DNA of 64,000 bases from Scandinavium lactucae (lineage in GTDB: Bacteria > Pseudomonadota > Gammaproteobacteria > Enterobacterales > Enterobacteriaceae), in the NCBI RefSeq assembly GCF_033843265.1, contig NZ_JAWXRD010000033.1, positions 23,109-87,108 of the forward strand, in the 5' to 3' direction. Both the position numbers and the translations under genes were made by a program. Shown in pieces: positions 40,419-49,118 of this stretch. The notes under the pieces are model-generated. The model was not told the origin of the DNA. It did no database searches and was given only the letters and a program-made list of their open reading frames with translations. Each line of letters opens with the position of its first letter. The first letter of the stretch is position 1.

Positions 40419-42680
40419 ATGACAATCAAGAACCACACCCTTGGATTCCCTCGCGTTGGTCTACGCCGCGAACTGAAAAAAGCACAAGAGAGTTACTGGG
40501 CGGGCAACAGCAGCCGTGAAGACCTGCTGGCGACCGGTCGTGAACTGCGCGCTCGCCACTGGCAGCAGCAGCAGGACGCTGGCGTGGATCTCCTGCCGGT
40601 GGGCGATTTCGCCTGGTACGACCATGTTCTGACCACCAGCCTGCTGCTGGGCAACGTGCCGGCTCGTCATCAGAACAAAGACGGCTCAGTCGATATCGAC
40701 ACGCTGTTCCGCATTGGTCGTGGCCGTGCGCCAACCGGCGAACCGGCGGCAGCGGCAGAAATGACCAAATGGTTTAACACCAACTATCACTATATGGTGC
40801 CGGAATTCACCCAAGGTCAGGAATTCAAACTGACCTGGACCCAGTTGTTGGATGAGGTCGATGAAGCGCTGGCCCTGGGCCACAACGTGAAACCTGTCCT
40901 GCTCGGGCCGGTAACTTATCTGTGGCTGGGTAAAGTGAAAGGTGAGCAGTTTGACCGCCTCAGCTTGCTGAACGACATTCTGCCGGTGTACCAGCAGGTG
41001 CTGGCAGAGCTGGCAAAACGTGGCGTCGAGTGGGTACAAATCGACGAACCCATTCTGGTCCTCGAGCTGCCGCGCCCGTGGCGCGACGCTTTCCAGCCTG
41101 CCTATGAGGCGCTGCAAGGCCAGGTTAAGCTGCTGCTGACCACCTATTTCGAAGGCGTTACCCCGAACCTCGACATCATCACCGCGCTGCCGGTACAGGG
41201 TCTGCACGTCGATCTGGTACACGGTAAAGATGAGGTGGCGGAACTGCACCAGCGTCTGCCTGCCGACTGGCTGCTGTCTGCGGGTCTGATCAATGGTCGT
41301 AACGTCTGGCGTGCCGATCTGACCGAGAAATATGCGCAGATCAAAGAGATCGTCGGCAAACGTGCGCTGTGGGTGGCCTCTTCCTGCTCCCTGCTGCACA
41401 GTCCGATCGACCTGAGCGTGGAAACACGCCTCGATGCGGAAGTGAAAAGCTGGTTCGCCTTTGCCCTGCAAAAATGCCAGGAGCTGGCGCTACTGCGTGA
41501 TGCTCTGAACAGCGGTGACACCGCGGCCATCACCGAATGGAGTGCGCCAATTCAGGCCCGTCGTCACTCTTCCCGCGTCCATAATGCGGCCGTCGAAAAA
41601 CGTCTGGCGGCGATTACCGCCCAGGACAGCCAGCGTAACCGCCCGTATGCCGAACGTGCTGAAGCCCAGCGCGCACGCTTCAACCTGCCTGCCTGGCCGA
41701 CCACCACCATCGGTTCCTTCCCGCAGACCACCGAGATCCGCGGCCTGCGCCTCGACTTCAAAAAAGGCGCGCTGGATGCGACCCACTACCGCACCGGCAT
41801 CGCGGAACATATCAAACAGGCGATCGTTGAGCAGGAACGCCTGGGCCTGGACGTGCTGGTCCACGGTGAAGCTGAGCGTAACGACATGGTGGAATATTTC
41901 GGTGAGCATCTGGATGGGTTCGTCTTCACCCAGAACGGCTGGGTGCAGAGCTACGGTTCCCGCTGCGTGAAGCCGCCAGTGGTGATTGGTGACATTAGCC
42001 GCCCGGAAGCGATCACCGTGGAGTGGGCGAAGTATGCCCAGTCGCTGACCGACAAACCGGTGAAAGGGATGCTGACTGGCCCGGTGACCATTCTTTGCTG
42101 GTCATTCCCGCGTGAAGACGTGACCCGTGAAACCATCGCCAAGCAGATTGCGCTGGCGCTGCGTGACGAAGTGGCGGACCTGGAAGCGGCGGGCATTGGC
42201 ATCATCCAGATTGATGAACCGGCGCTGCGTGAAGGTCTGCCGTTGCGTAGACGCGACTGGGAAGCCTATCTGGCGTGGGGCGTGGAAGCCTTCCGCATTA
42301 ACGCCGCAGTGGCGAAAGACGAAACGCAGATCCACACCCACATGTGTTACTGCGAGTTCAACGACATCATGGATTCTATTGCCGCGCTGGATGCAGACGT
42401 GATCACCATCGAGACCTCACGTTCCGACATGGAGCTGCTGGAGTCGTTTGAGGAGTTCGAATACCCGAACGAAATCGGCCCGGGCGTGTATGACATTCAC
42501 TCCCCGAACGTGCCAAGCGTGGAATGGATTGAAGCCCTGCTGCAAAAAGCCGCCCAGCGTATTCCGGCTGAGCGTCTGTGGGTCAACCCGGACTGCGGCC
42601 TGAAAACCCGCGGCTGGCCGGAAACCCGTGCTGCACTCGCGAATATGGTGAAAGCGGCGCAGAACCTGCGTCAGGCGTAA
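40419..42680 (+). CDS. metE: Cobalamin-independent methionine synthase
   Basis: This 753-residue protein has the E. coli MetE length. It transfers the methyl group of 5-methyltetrahydropteroyltri-glutamate to homocysteine, forming methionine without B12. Two TIM-barrel halves are visible; the zinc ligands lie in IHTHMCYCEF and NPDCGLKTRGW, and the conserved GSFPQTTEIR segment opens the second barrel. Regulation by MetR (activation) and MetJ (repression) is predicted from upstream sites. An ERIC element precedes its ribosome site. Confidence 0.98.
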   Translation: MTIKNHTLGFPRVGLRRELKKAQESYWAGNSSREDLLATGRELRARHWQQQQDAGVDLLPVGDFAWYDHVLTTSLLLGNVPARHQNKDGSVDIDTLFRIGRGRAPTGEPAAAAEMTKWFNTNYHYMVPEFTQGQEFKLTWTQLLDEVDEALALGHNVKPVLLGPVTYLWLGKVKGEQFDRLSLLNDILPVYQQVLAELAKRGVEWVQIDEPILVLELPRPWRDAFQPAYEALQGQVKLLLTTYFEGVTPNLDIITALPVQGLHVDLVHGKDEVAELHQRLPADWLLSAGLINGRNVWRADLTEKYAQIKEIVGKRALWVASSCSLLHSPIDLSVETRLDAEVKSWFAFALQKCQELALLRDALNSGDTAAITEWSAPIQARRHSSRVHNAAVEKRLAAITAQDSQRNRPYAERAEAQRARFNLPAWPTTTIGSFPQTTEIRGLRLDFKKGALDATHYRTGIAEHIKQAIVEQERLGLDVLVHGEAERNDMVEYFGEHLDGFVFTQNGWVQSYGSRCVKPPVVIGDISRPEAITVEWAKYAQSLTDKPVKGMLTGPVTILCWSFPREDVTRETIAKQIALALRDEVADLEAAGIGIIQIDEPALREGLPLRRRDWEAYLAWGVEAFRINAAVAKDETQIHTHMCYCEFNDIMDSIAALDADVITIETSRSDMELLESFEEFEYPNEIGPGVYDIHSPNVPSVEWIEALLQKAAQRIPAERLWVNPDCGLKTRGWPETRAALANMVKAAQNLRQA

Positions 42681-42686
42681 GGTAAC

Positions 42687-42710
42687 AATGCCGGGCAAAG
42701 GCCCGGCATT
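42687..42710. terminator. Bidirectional hairpin between metE and the TA module
   Basis: A perfect 10-bp GC-rich stem AATGCCGGGC-AAAG-GCCCGGCATT lies 6 nt after the metE stop and 2 nt beyond the antitoxin stop on the other strand. No T tract follows on either side; it probably acts as a shared stop or stabilising hairpin. Confidence 0.6.
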
Positions 42711-42712
42711 CG

Positions 42713-42991
42713 CTAAATCTGCTGTAGTTTGAAACTGACGCCACAGGCATGGGCGTAACGGAGCAGGGTCTCGTAGGTCATCCGGGTGGCATTATTTTCC
42801 ATTTGCGACACGGTAGGCGGTTTGATGCCCATTCTTTCTGCCACTTGTGCCGAAGTTAAACCCGCCTCAATTCGCCAGCTCTTTAATGTCTGCTGCAACC
42901 GCTCAAGCTCTTCTTCGGCATCCCAAGCTTCACGATAGGCGGGGTCCTTCATCGCCTCTTCGTGTACCTGAGACAGGGTTTTATATTTCAT
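42713..42991 (-). CDS. HigA/XRE-type antitoxin
   Basis: This 92-residue protein has a helical N-terminal part rich in charged residues (VHEEAMKDPAYREAWDAEEELERLQQTLKSW) and a C-terminal XRE helix-turn-helix: LTSAQVAERMGIKPPTVSQMENN (about residues 45-67). This resembles antitoxins paired with RelE/HigB-type (Gp49-like) toxins, which bind both the toxin and their operator. The start overlaps the toxin gene by 11 nt; the order toxin-then-antitoxin is that of higBA. It looks intact, although the toxin upstream is broken. Confidence 0.8.
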   Translation of the reverse strand: MKYKTLSQVHEEAMKDPAYREAWDAEEELERLQQTLKSWRIEAGLTSAQVAERMGIKPPTVSQMENNATRMTYETLLRYAHACGVSFKLQQI

Positions 42992-43301
42992 TCAGCATTT
43001 CCTCCAGTCTGCGGATCGCCAATTCAGTCTCGCCCGGTGGTGTTTTAGGCGTTTTTTTAATGAAGATCCGCAATACAAAAATTCGTTTTTGTGACTGATA
43101 AACCCATAGTCCGCGCGCAATATCACAGCCCTCGGTTCGAAATTCAAAGAGGCCGCCGCCTAAAGGTTTCGTATCAGGCTCCCTCAGCAGTAACGGATTT
43201 GCTTCGAGTTTCGCAAGGAGCTTAATGACTTTGGCTTTCATCTATACGGGTAAAGCGATCAGTTCCGTTTCGGCTTTATCATGAAAATAGAGAGTGAACA
43301 T
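42981..43301 (-). pseudogene. RelE/HigB-type toxin gene interrupted by an amber codon
   Basis: The frame from the ATG at 43301 reads MFTLYFHDKAETELIALPV, then a TAG codon (43244-43242), then MKAKVIKLLAKLEANP... to a normal stop, giving 106 residues if the stop were one amino acid. The first 19 residues fit the N-terminal strand and helix of RelE/HigB-like toxins and have a good Shine-Dalgarno (GGAAGG, 5 nt), so the gene appears cut by a nonsense mutation. The ATG directly after the TAG opens an 86-residue frame that could be restarted, but it would lack the N-terminal strand. The conserved late part RGLWVYQSQKRIFVLRIFIKKT with catalytic-type Arg/Lys residues remains. Confidence 0.72.
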
Positions 43302-43320
43302 GGTTGCCTTCCCTAGGCGA

Positions 43321-43348
43321 ATATTAGCCTATAGCCTAATTTTTGCAA
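43321..43348 (-). promoter_or_regulatory. Promoter and operator of the toxin-antitoxin module
   Basis: On the minus strand TTGCAA (43348-43343), 16 bp, TAATAT (43326-43321) forms a promoter. The spacer and -10 are covered by an 18-bp near-palindrome, ATTAGCCTATAGCCTAAT (43323-43340), also readable as a tandem TAGCCTA repeat. This is the usual place for the antitoxin operator. Confidence 0.6.
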
Positions 43349-43507
43349 TGCTAATTTTGTGACTTCAAAAGCAGAACCGCAATGATAAGCATGGGGTTAG
43401 AGTCGGTTTATTTTGAAAGCTGAAACGTGCTCGCAAAACGGAAAGCAACTCGGCTGCAACGCGATAAACCGCTCTCTTTATAACCCGGGTATTCGTAAGG
43501 TGATGGT

Positions 43508-43740
43508 GTTGCGGTCAATCCCGCAACCGGGCGTAGGAACCTGTATAAATCATAAGTGGGCACAGATTTTTCTGTGTTATGTCAGCGTACATCTCAGTAA
43601 ACTCTCTGGTGGCGTTGGCGGGGCAACCGAAAGGTTGGCCGGTTTCACTTGTGTCCGGTATTCCTACCCCCGTCAGCGTCACCACCTGTGAGCGTAGGAA
43701 CTCCAGCGGTGACTCCTTAAAAAACACAAGGAATTGCCAA
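43508..43740 (+). promoter_or_regulatory. P4-satellite-like (ash-type) leader region
   Basis: The leader contains an open frame (from 43579) reading VALAGQPKGWPVSLVSG and TPVSVTTCERRNSSGDSLKN, which resembles the translated P4 Ash-type leader found in many enterobacterial satellites. It also has GCGTAGGAAC twice (43531-43540, 43692-43701), with a complementary TTCCTAC (43661-43667) between them: an A-B-C layout like the seqA, CI-RNA seqB and seqC elements of P4 immunity. A further inverted repeat, GTTGCGG/CCGCAAC, lies at 43508-43527. This is recognition from memory and by pairing, not from a search. The stretch 43349-43507 shows no gene. Confidence 0.4.
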
Positions 43741-44196
43741 ATGACTACAGCATCAAGCCAAACCCTCTCTGAAGACGATCTACAAGAAATCCAGGAAGCA
43801 CTTGATATTCCCCTGTCGGGGTCTGCTGACCTTTTTACCGCTGCGGACTTTTGCGGCACCCTGGTCAGCGTAATGGTGGAGTGTGGGGACAAATACTACC
43901 GACTGGCGCTATGCGGGCGCTTATCACACGCGCTGACAGTACTGCGTCAGCGTTGCGTGGACGCCATGCCAGACTGGGTGGTCAGCCAACTGACGGTGGA
44001 AACGGTCCCGTTATCCACCTTGCCGGAGAGCTGGCAGGACACCGATCTGCTGCTGGATTATGCCCAGGCATTAACCCTGACATTAAGTGGCGGCACGCTT
44101 CTGGCGAAAAACGGTCAGGATCTGGCGGGTTTACTGCACGATGTGGTGTATTTTCTGGTGGATGAACTCAAATCCCCGCGGTTCGAAAAAGCCTAA
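43741..44196 (+). CDS. Hypothetical protein behind the P4-like leader
   Basis: This 151-residue acidic protein, not recognised, starts at an ATG with an excellent Shine-Dalgarno (AAGGAA, 7 nt). It appears soluble, with no signal peptide or membrane span. Visible features are an acidic N-terminal helix (LSEDDLQEIQEALDIPL), a central segment MVECGDKYYRLALCGRLSHALTVLRQRC with two cysteines, and a C-terminal helix GQDLAGLLHDVVYFLVDEL. The reading frame is open upstream through the ash-like leader to 43579, so a 205-residue fusion is possible but less likely. It lies in the metE-ysgA hotspot next to the broken TA module. Confidence 0.6.
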   Translation: MTTASSQTLSEDDLQEIQEALDIPLSGSADLFTAADFCGTLVSVMVECGDKYYRLALCGRLSHALTVLRQRCVDAMPDWVVSQLTVETVPLSTLPESWQDTDLLLDYAQALTLTLSGGTLLAKNGQDLAGLLHDVVYFLVDELKSPRFEKA

Positions 44197-44207
44197 ATAG
44201 TGAGTTT

Positions 44208-44229
44208 TTGCCCGGCAGTTGCCGGGCAA
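44208..44229. terminator. Hairpin between the orphan gene and ysgA
   Basis: A 9-bp stem TTGCCCGGC-AGTT-GCCGGGCAA lies between two convergent genes, 11 nt after the orphan stop and 12 nt beyond the ysgA stop. No proper T tract follows on either strand, so it is a weak or factor-dependent stop. Confidence 0.5.
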
Positions 44230-44241
44230 TCAAGGCTCTGT

Positions 44242-45051
44242 TTAGCCTTTCTTCCCGCCGTACTGCGCAAACCACGCCAGCATTCTTTGCCAGCCGTCTT
44301 TGGCCGACTCTTCGTGGTAGCTCGGACGATAGTCGGCGTTAAACGCGTGTCCGGCTTCCGGGTAAACAACAATATCTGCTTTGGCGTTTGCCGCCCGCAG
44401 CGCCTGACGCATGGTCTCCACGCTCTCCAGCGTAATGCCCGTATCCTGGCCGCCGTACAGGCCGAGCACTGGCGCGGTCAAATCGATCGCGATATCAACC
44501 GGATGCTTCGGTGAATTCAGCGATTTTTCACCCACCAGTTTGCCGTACCACGCCACCGCCGCTTTCAGCTGTGGATTATGCGCCGCGTACAGCCACGCTA
44601 TGCGGCCGCCCCAGCAAAAACCGGTGATCAGCAGGCGATTGGCGTCGCCGCCGTTGCGCGAGGCCCAACTGGCAACGTGGTCGAGATCTGCCAGCACCTG
44701 AGCATCAGGCACTTTCGACACCAGGCCGCTGAACAGCGTCGGGATGTCAGCATAGTCATTCGGATCGCCCTGACGGAAATAGAGCTCCGGCGCAATTGCC
44801 AGATAGCCTTCACCCGCCAGACGACGGCAGACGTCGCAGATGTGCTCGTGCACGCCGAAAATTTCCTGCACCACAATCACCACCGGCAACGGGCCGTCGG
44901 TATTTTTTGGCCGGGCATGAAACGCAGGCATGTTTTCACCCTGCGACGGGATTGACGTTTCCCCAGAAACGATCGCGTCTTCCGGGGTCACGATAAGGGT
45001 TGAGGCGTGAGGTGCTGCAGCCGGTGCAAAGCCGGGTTGTTTATCTGTCAT
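44242..45051 (-). CDS. ysgA: Dienelactone hydrolase family protein YsgA
   Basis: This 269-residue alpha/beta hydrolase is close to E. coli YsgA (271). The nucleophile is Cys146 in ITGFCWGGR, as in dienelactone hydrolases; the aspartate is in LYGGQD and the histidine in EAGHAFN. The physiological substrate in enterobacteria is unknown. The ATG at 45051 is preferred (GGAG, 6 nt before); a start at 45069 lacks a ribosome site. It is divergent from udp. Confidence 0.9.
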   Translation of the reverse strand: MTDKQPGFAPAAAPHASTLIVTPEDAIVSGETSIPSQGENMPAFHARPKNTDGPLPVVIVVQEIFGVHEHICDVCRRLAGEGYLAIAPELYFRQGDPNDYADIPTLFSGLVSKVPDAQVLADLDHVASWASRNGGDANRLLITGFCWGGRIAWLYAAHNPQLKAAVAWYGKLVGEKSLNSPKHPVDIAIDLTAPVLGLYGGQDTGITLESVETMRQALRAANAKADIVVYPEAGHAFNADYRPSYHEESAKDGWQRMLAWFAQYGGKKG

Positions 45052-45167
45052 GGTCTTCTCCGTACCCATCGATTTAGCGCAGTGATAAATATAGTCCGCA
45101 GGTTAACAATTCACAGTGCCAGAAAACGGCTATCTTATGTGCAGTGGTTATCATTACCGCTTGTTAA

Positions 45168-45262
45168 TGTGATGTGAATCACTTTTTATAAGAAAACTAA
45201 TGCAAACATTTTCACTCATAGTGATGATTGTCACGAAAATGTGTCCAAAGCTTCGGTAGAGT
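45168..45262 (+). promoter_or_regulatory. udp promoter with two CRP sites
   Basis: Two CRP sites are visible: TGTGA-N6-TCACT (45168-45183) and AGTGA-N6-TCACG (45220-45235), about 52 bp apart centre to centre. Between them, the TGCAAACATTTTC segment is a plausible CytR contact area. A -10 candidate, TAGAGT (45257-45262), puts the downstream site near -41.5. This is the known CRP-CytR-CRP arrangement of E. coli udp. Confidence 0.75.
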
Positions 45263-45308
45263 ACGTTTTTGCTTCTGCTGACAACTCGACCCAGAGAGGA
45301 GTTTTTAT

Positions 45309-46070
45309 ATGTCTAAGTCTGATGTTTTTCATCTCGGCCTCACCAAGAACGATTTACAAGGGGCAACGCTCGCTATCGTCCCGGGCGATCCGGAGCGTGT
45401 GGAAAAGATCGCCGCGCTGATGGACAAGCCGGTTAAGCTGGCATCGCATCGTGAATTCACCTCCTGGCGTGCAGAGCTGGACGGTAAAGCGGTTATCGTG
45501 TGTTCCACCGGTATCGGCGGTCCGTCCACCTCGATTGCAGTAGAAGAGCTGGCCCAGCTGGGCATCCGTACTTTCCTGCGCGTGGGCACCACCGGTGCTA
45601 TCCAGCCGAACATTAACGTCGGCGACGTGCTGGTCACCACCGCCTCCGTACGTCTGGACGGTGCCAGCCTGCATTTCGCCCCGATGGAATACCCGGCGGT
45701 CGCTGATTTCGCCTGTACCACCGCGTTGGTTGAAGCGGCAAAATCCGTCGGCGCGACCACTCACATCGGTGTGACCGCGTCTTCCGACACCTTCTACCCA
45801 GGCCAGGAACGTTACGACACCTTCTCCGGTCGCGTGGTGAACCGCTACAAAGGCTCGATGGAAGAGTGGCAGTCGATGGGCGTGATGAACTATGAAATGG
45901 AATCCGCCACCCTGCTGACCATGTGTTCCAGCCAGGGCCTGCGCGCGGGCATGGTTGCGGGCGTTATCGTTAACCGCACTCAGCAAGAAATTCCGAACGC
46001 GGAAACCATGAAGAAAACCGAAAGCCACGCGGTGAAAATCGTGGTCGAAGCGGCACGTCGCCTGCTGTAA
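45309..46070 (+). CDS. udp: Uridine phosphorylase
   Basis: This 253-residue NP-I family phosphorylase has the E. coli length. It cleaves uridine with phosphate to uracil and ribose-1-phosphate in pyrimidine salvage. The phosphate-binding GDPERVEKIA segment, STGIGGPSTSIAVEEL, FLRVGTTGAIQP, and the substrate-binding NYEMESATLLTMC near residue 197 are all present. It is monocistronic, with CRP/CytR-type control upstream and a strong terminator downstream. Confidence 0.97.
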   Translation: MSKSDVFHLGLTKNDLQGATLAIVPGDPERVEKIAALMDKPVKLASHREFTSWRAELDGKAVIVCSTGIGGPSTSIAVEELAQLGIRTFLRVGTTGAIQPNINVGDVLVTTASVRLDGASLHFAPMEYPAVADFACTTALVEAAKSVGATTHIGVTASSDTFYPGQERYDTFSGRVVNRYKGSMEEWQSMGVMNYEMESATLLTMCSSQGLRAGMVAGVIVNRTQQEIPNAETMKKTESHAVKIVVEAARRLL

Positions 46071-46085
46071 TTCCTCTGCTTTATG

Positions 46086-46117
46086 AAAAGGCCGACGTGT
46101 TCGGCCTTTTCTTTTTT
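46086..46117 (+). terminator. udp terminator
   Basis: A 10-bp stem AAAAGGCCGA-CGTGT-TCGGCCTTTT followed by CTTTTTT, 15 nt after the udp stop, is a strong intrinsic terminator. Confidence 0.92.
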
Positions 46118-46226
46118 GCGTGCATCCTCGCAGGAAAACCCTTTTAAACTGGACATTTATACAGCACAATTCACAATTCTACGTTGTGTCGGTATTGTGC
46201 CGATAAGTTGTTGAGCAGGGGGAGCC

Positions 46227-47678
46227 GTGGATATTTCAATCATCATCAGCGCAGTGGCTGCACTGATTGTCGGGGCCGCATTTGGCTGGCTGGCAAGCAA
46301 ATCACATGCCGACCGGCTTCGGGCTGATTTCATCGAAGAGCGGCACGATCTCGATATTGAACTGGCGGCGGCGAAACAACAGCTGGCGCAAAATGCCCAC
46401 TGGCGCGATGAATGCGAACTGCTGAATAACGAACTGCGTAACCTGCGGGAGATTAACACCTCGCTGGAAGCCGATCTGCGTGAAGTAACTACCCGCCTCG
46501 AATCGACCCAATTGCACGCCGAAGACAAAATTCGCCAGATGGTGAACAGCGAACAACGCCTGAGCGAGCAGTTTGAAAACCTCGCCAATCGTATTTTTGA
46601 GCACAGTAATCGCCGGGTTGATGAACAGAATCGCCAGAGCCTACACGGATTGCTCTCGCCGCTGCGCGAACAGCTCGACGGCTTCCGTCGCCAGGTGCAG
46701 GACAGCTTCGGCAAAGAGGCGCAGGAACGTCACACCCTGGCTCATGAAATTCGTAATCTTCAGCAGCTTAATGCGCAAATGGCCCAGGAAGCGGTCAACC
46801 TGACCAAAGCGCTGAAGGGCGATAACAAAACCCAGGGCAACTGGGGGGAAGTGGTCCTGACGCGCGTTCTGGAGGCATCTGGCCTGCGGGAAGGCCACGA
46901 ATACCAGACTCAGGTCAGTATCGAAACCGATACCCGTGCCCGAATGCAGCCTGATGTGATCGTGCGTTTGCCGCAGGGCAAAGACGTGGTGATCGACGCC
47001 AAAATGACGCTTATCGCCTACGAGCGATTCTTTAATGCAGAAGAAGATTACGTGCGTGAAGCCGCGCTGCAGGAACATATCGCCTCGGTACGCAACCATA
47101 TTCGTCTGCTGGGCCGTAAAGATTATCAGCAGCTACCGGGCCTGCGCTCGCTGGACTATGTGCTGATGTTTATCCCGGTGGAGCCTGCGTTCCTGTTGGC
47201 GATTGATCGACAGCCAGACCTGATTACCGAAGCGCTCCGAAACAACATCATGCTGGTCAGCCCAACCACGCTGCTGGTGGCGCTGCGCACCATTGCGAAC
47301 CTTTGGCGCTATGAGCATCAGAGCCGTAATGCCCAGCAGATTGCCGATCGCGCCAGCCGCCTGTACGACAAAATGCGGCTGTTTGTCGATGATATGTCGG
47401 CGATCGGGCAGGGGTTGGATAAAGCTCAGGATAACTATCGTCAGGCCATGAAAAAACTCGCCTCCGGGCGCGGAAACCTGCTGGCGCAGGCAGAATCCTT
47501 CCGGGGGTTAGGCGTTGAAGTGAAACGTGAAATTAATCCTGACTTGGCCGAACAGGCGACGGCGCAGGAAGAGGCGTTTGACCCCGACAACAGCGCATTC
47601 AATGACGATGCGGCACGCTTGTCGGCCTCTGATGAACCGTCTGAAACTGAGGCGCATCGCGTTTCCCGGCACGGTTGA
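46227..47678 (+). CDS. rmuC: RmuC-family recombination-limiting protein
   Basis: This 483-residue protein (475 in E. coli) has one N-terminal hydrophobic anchor (SIIISAVAALIVGAAFGWLAS, residues 4-24), a long coiled coil (about 25-160), and a nuclease-like core with the conserved LQGNWGE-type segment KTQGNWGEVVLTRVLE and VVIDAKMTL. RmuC limits recombination at short inverted repeats. The GTG at 46227 is preceded by GGGGGAG. The C-terminus is a variable acidic tail. It precedes ubiE by 66 bp. Confidence 0.93.
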   Translation: MDISIIISAVAALIVGAAFGWLASKSHADRLRADFIEERHDLDIELAAAKQQLAQNAHWRDECELLNNELRNLREINTSLEADLREVTTRLESTQLHAEDKIRQMVNSEQRLSEQFENLANRIFEHSNRRVDEQNRQSLHGLLSPLREQLDGFRRQVQDSFGKEAQERHTLAHEIRNLQQLNAQMAQEAVNLTKALKGDNKTQGNWGEVVLTRVLEASGLREGHEYQTQVSIETDTRARMQPDVIVRLPQGKDVVIDAKMTLIAYERFFNAEEDYVREAALQEHIASVRNHIRLLGRKDYQQLPGLRSLDYVLMFIPVEPAFLLAIDRQPDLITEALRNNIMLVSPTTLLVALRTIANLWRYEHQSRNAQQIADRASRLYDKMRLFVDDMSAIGQGLDKAQDNYRQAMKKLASGRGNLLAQAESFRGLGVEVKREINPDLAEQATAQEEAFDPDNSAFNDDAARLSASDEPSETEAHRVSRHG

Positions 47679-47744
47679 AACGTAGGGGAAATGCGCCCAA
47701 TCTGTTACACTCCAGGTACATTTTCTTGATAGGCAGACATTGAG

Positions 47745-48500
47745 ATGGTTGAGGATTCACAAGAAACGACGCACTTTGGCTTCCAGACAGTAGCCAAATC
47801 GCAGAAAGAGGACATGGTGGCGCATGTATTCCATTCTGTTGCCGCTAAGTATGATGTTATGAACGACCTGATGTCGTTCGGGATCCATCGCTTGTGGAAG
47901 CGCTTTACCATTGACTGCAGCGGCGTCCGCCGTGGGCAAAAAGTGCTGGATTTAGCAGGCGGTACTGGCGACCTGACGGCGAAATTCTCTCGTCTGGTGG
48001 GCGAAACCGGTAGCGTCGTGCTGGCTGATATCAACGAATCGATGCTCAAAATGGGCCGCGAAAAGCTGCGCAATATCGGCGTGATTGGCAATGTGGAATA
48101 CGTGCAGGCCAACGCGGAAGCGCTGCCGTTCCCGGACAACACGTTTGACTGCATCACCATTTCCTTTGGCCTGCGTAACGTTACCGACAAAGAAAAAGCG
48201 CTGCGTTCTATGTATCGCGTGCTGAAACCGGGCGGACGTTTGCTGGTGCTGGAGTTCTCCAAACCCATCCTCGATCCATTAAGCAAAGCCTATGACGCCT
48301 ACTCATTCCATGTGCTGCCGCGTGTGGGGGAATTAGTGGCGAAAGACGGCGAAAGCTATCGCTATCTGGCGGAATCCATCCGTATGCATCCCGATCAGGA
48401 CACCCTGAAAGCGATGATGCAGGATGCCGGTTTCGACAATGTGGATTACTACAACCTGACGGCCGGTATCGTCGCGTTGCACCGCGGGTATAAGTTCTGA
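47745..48500 (+). CDS. ubiE: Ubiquinone/menaquinone C-methyltransferase
   Basis: This 251-residue SAM-dependent methyltransferase has the E. coli length. It performs the C-methylation of both demethylmenaquinone and the ubiquinone intermediate. SAM motif I is VLDLAGGTGDLTAKFS; the family's YDVMNDLMSFGIHRLWK and GLRNVTDKEKAL segments are intact. It begins the ubiE-ubiJ-ubiB-tatABC(D) string. Confidence 0.97.
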   Translation: MVEDSQETTHFGFQTVAKSQKEDMVAHVFHSVAAKYDVMNDLMSFGIHRLWKRFTIDCSGVRRGQKVLDLAGGTGDLTAKFSRLVGETGSVVLADINESMLKMGREKLRNIGVIGNVEYVQANAEALPFPDNTFDCITISFGLRNVTDKEKALRSMYRVLKPGGRLLVLEFSKPILDPLSKAYDAYSFHVLPRVGELVAKDGESYRYLAESIRMHPDQDTLKAMMQDAGFDNVDYYNLTAGIVALHRGYKF

Positions 48501-48512
48501 CAGGAGTTTGCC

Positions 48513-49118
48513 ATGCCTTTTCAACCTATGGTCACTGCGGGCATTGAAGGTGTGCTTAACACCTTTTTGTGGCGCGAACGTGCGCTCAAACCTGCCCGTC
48601 AGCGTCTGCTGGGCAAGGTGCTGCGCGTTGAGCTAAAAGAGTTCACGGCCCCGTTGGTGCTGGTTTTCAGCGAGCAGCAGATTGATGTCCTGAGCGCGTG
48701 GGAAGGCGAGGCGGATTGCACCGTCAGTACCCGCATCGGCGTGTTGCCGCAGCTTCGTAACCGCCAGCAGTTGACGTCCCTGATCCGTTCGGGTGACCTC
48801 GAAGTGCAGGGCTGCCTTCAGGTGGTGCAAAATTTTGTCGCGCTGGCGGATCTGGCGGAGTTCGATCCTGCCGAACTGCTGGCCCCCTATACCGGCGATA
48901 TCGTTGCTGAAGGCGTGAGTAAAGTGCTGCGCGGCGGGGCGAACTTCCTGCAGCGCGGTGTGCAACGTCAGCAGCGCTATGTGGCAGAAGTCATTACCGA
49001 AGAGTGGCGCATGGCACCGGGTTCGCTGGAAGTGGCCTGGTTTGCCGAAGAGAGCGCTGCCGTTGTGCGCGCCGTTGAAGCCTTAACCAAACGGCTGGAA
49101 AAACTGGAGGGGAAATGA
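48513..49118 (+). CDS. ubiJ: Ubiquinone biosynthesis accessory factor UbiJ
   Basis: This 201-residue protein (also 201 in E. coli) has an N-terminal SCP2-like lipid-binding domain (about residues 15-115) and a C-terminal helical tail ending ALTKRLEKLEGK. UbiJ with UbiK supports the soluble Ubi enzyme complex, probably by carrying the hydrophobic intermediates. A processed RNA from this region in E. coli has also been discussed (esrE); I cannot test that here. Its stop overlaps the ubiB start by 4 nt. Confidence 0.93.
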   Translation: MPFQPMVTAGIEGVLNTFLWRERALKPARQRLLGKVLRVELKEFTAPLVLVFSEQQIDVLSAWEGEADCTVSTRIGVLPQLRNRQQLTSLIRSGDLEVQGCLQVVQNFVALADLAEFDPAELLAPYTGDIVAEGVSKVLRGGANFLQRGVQRQQRYVAEVITEEWRMAPGSLEVAWFAEESAAVVRAVEALTKRLEKLEGK

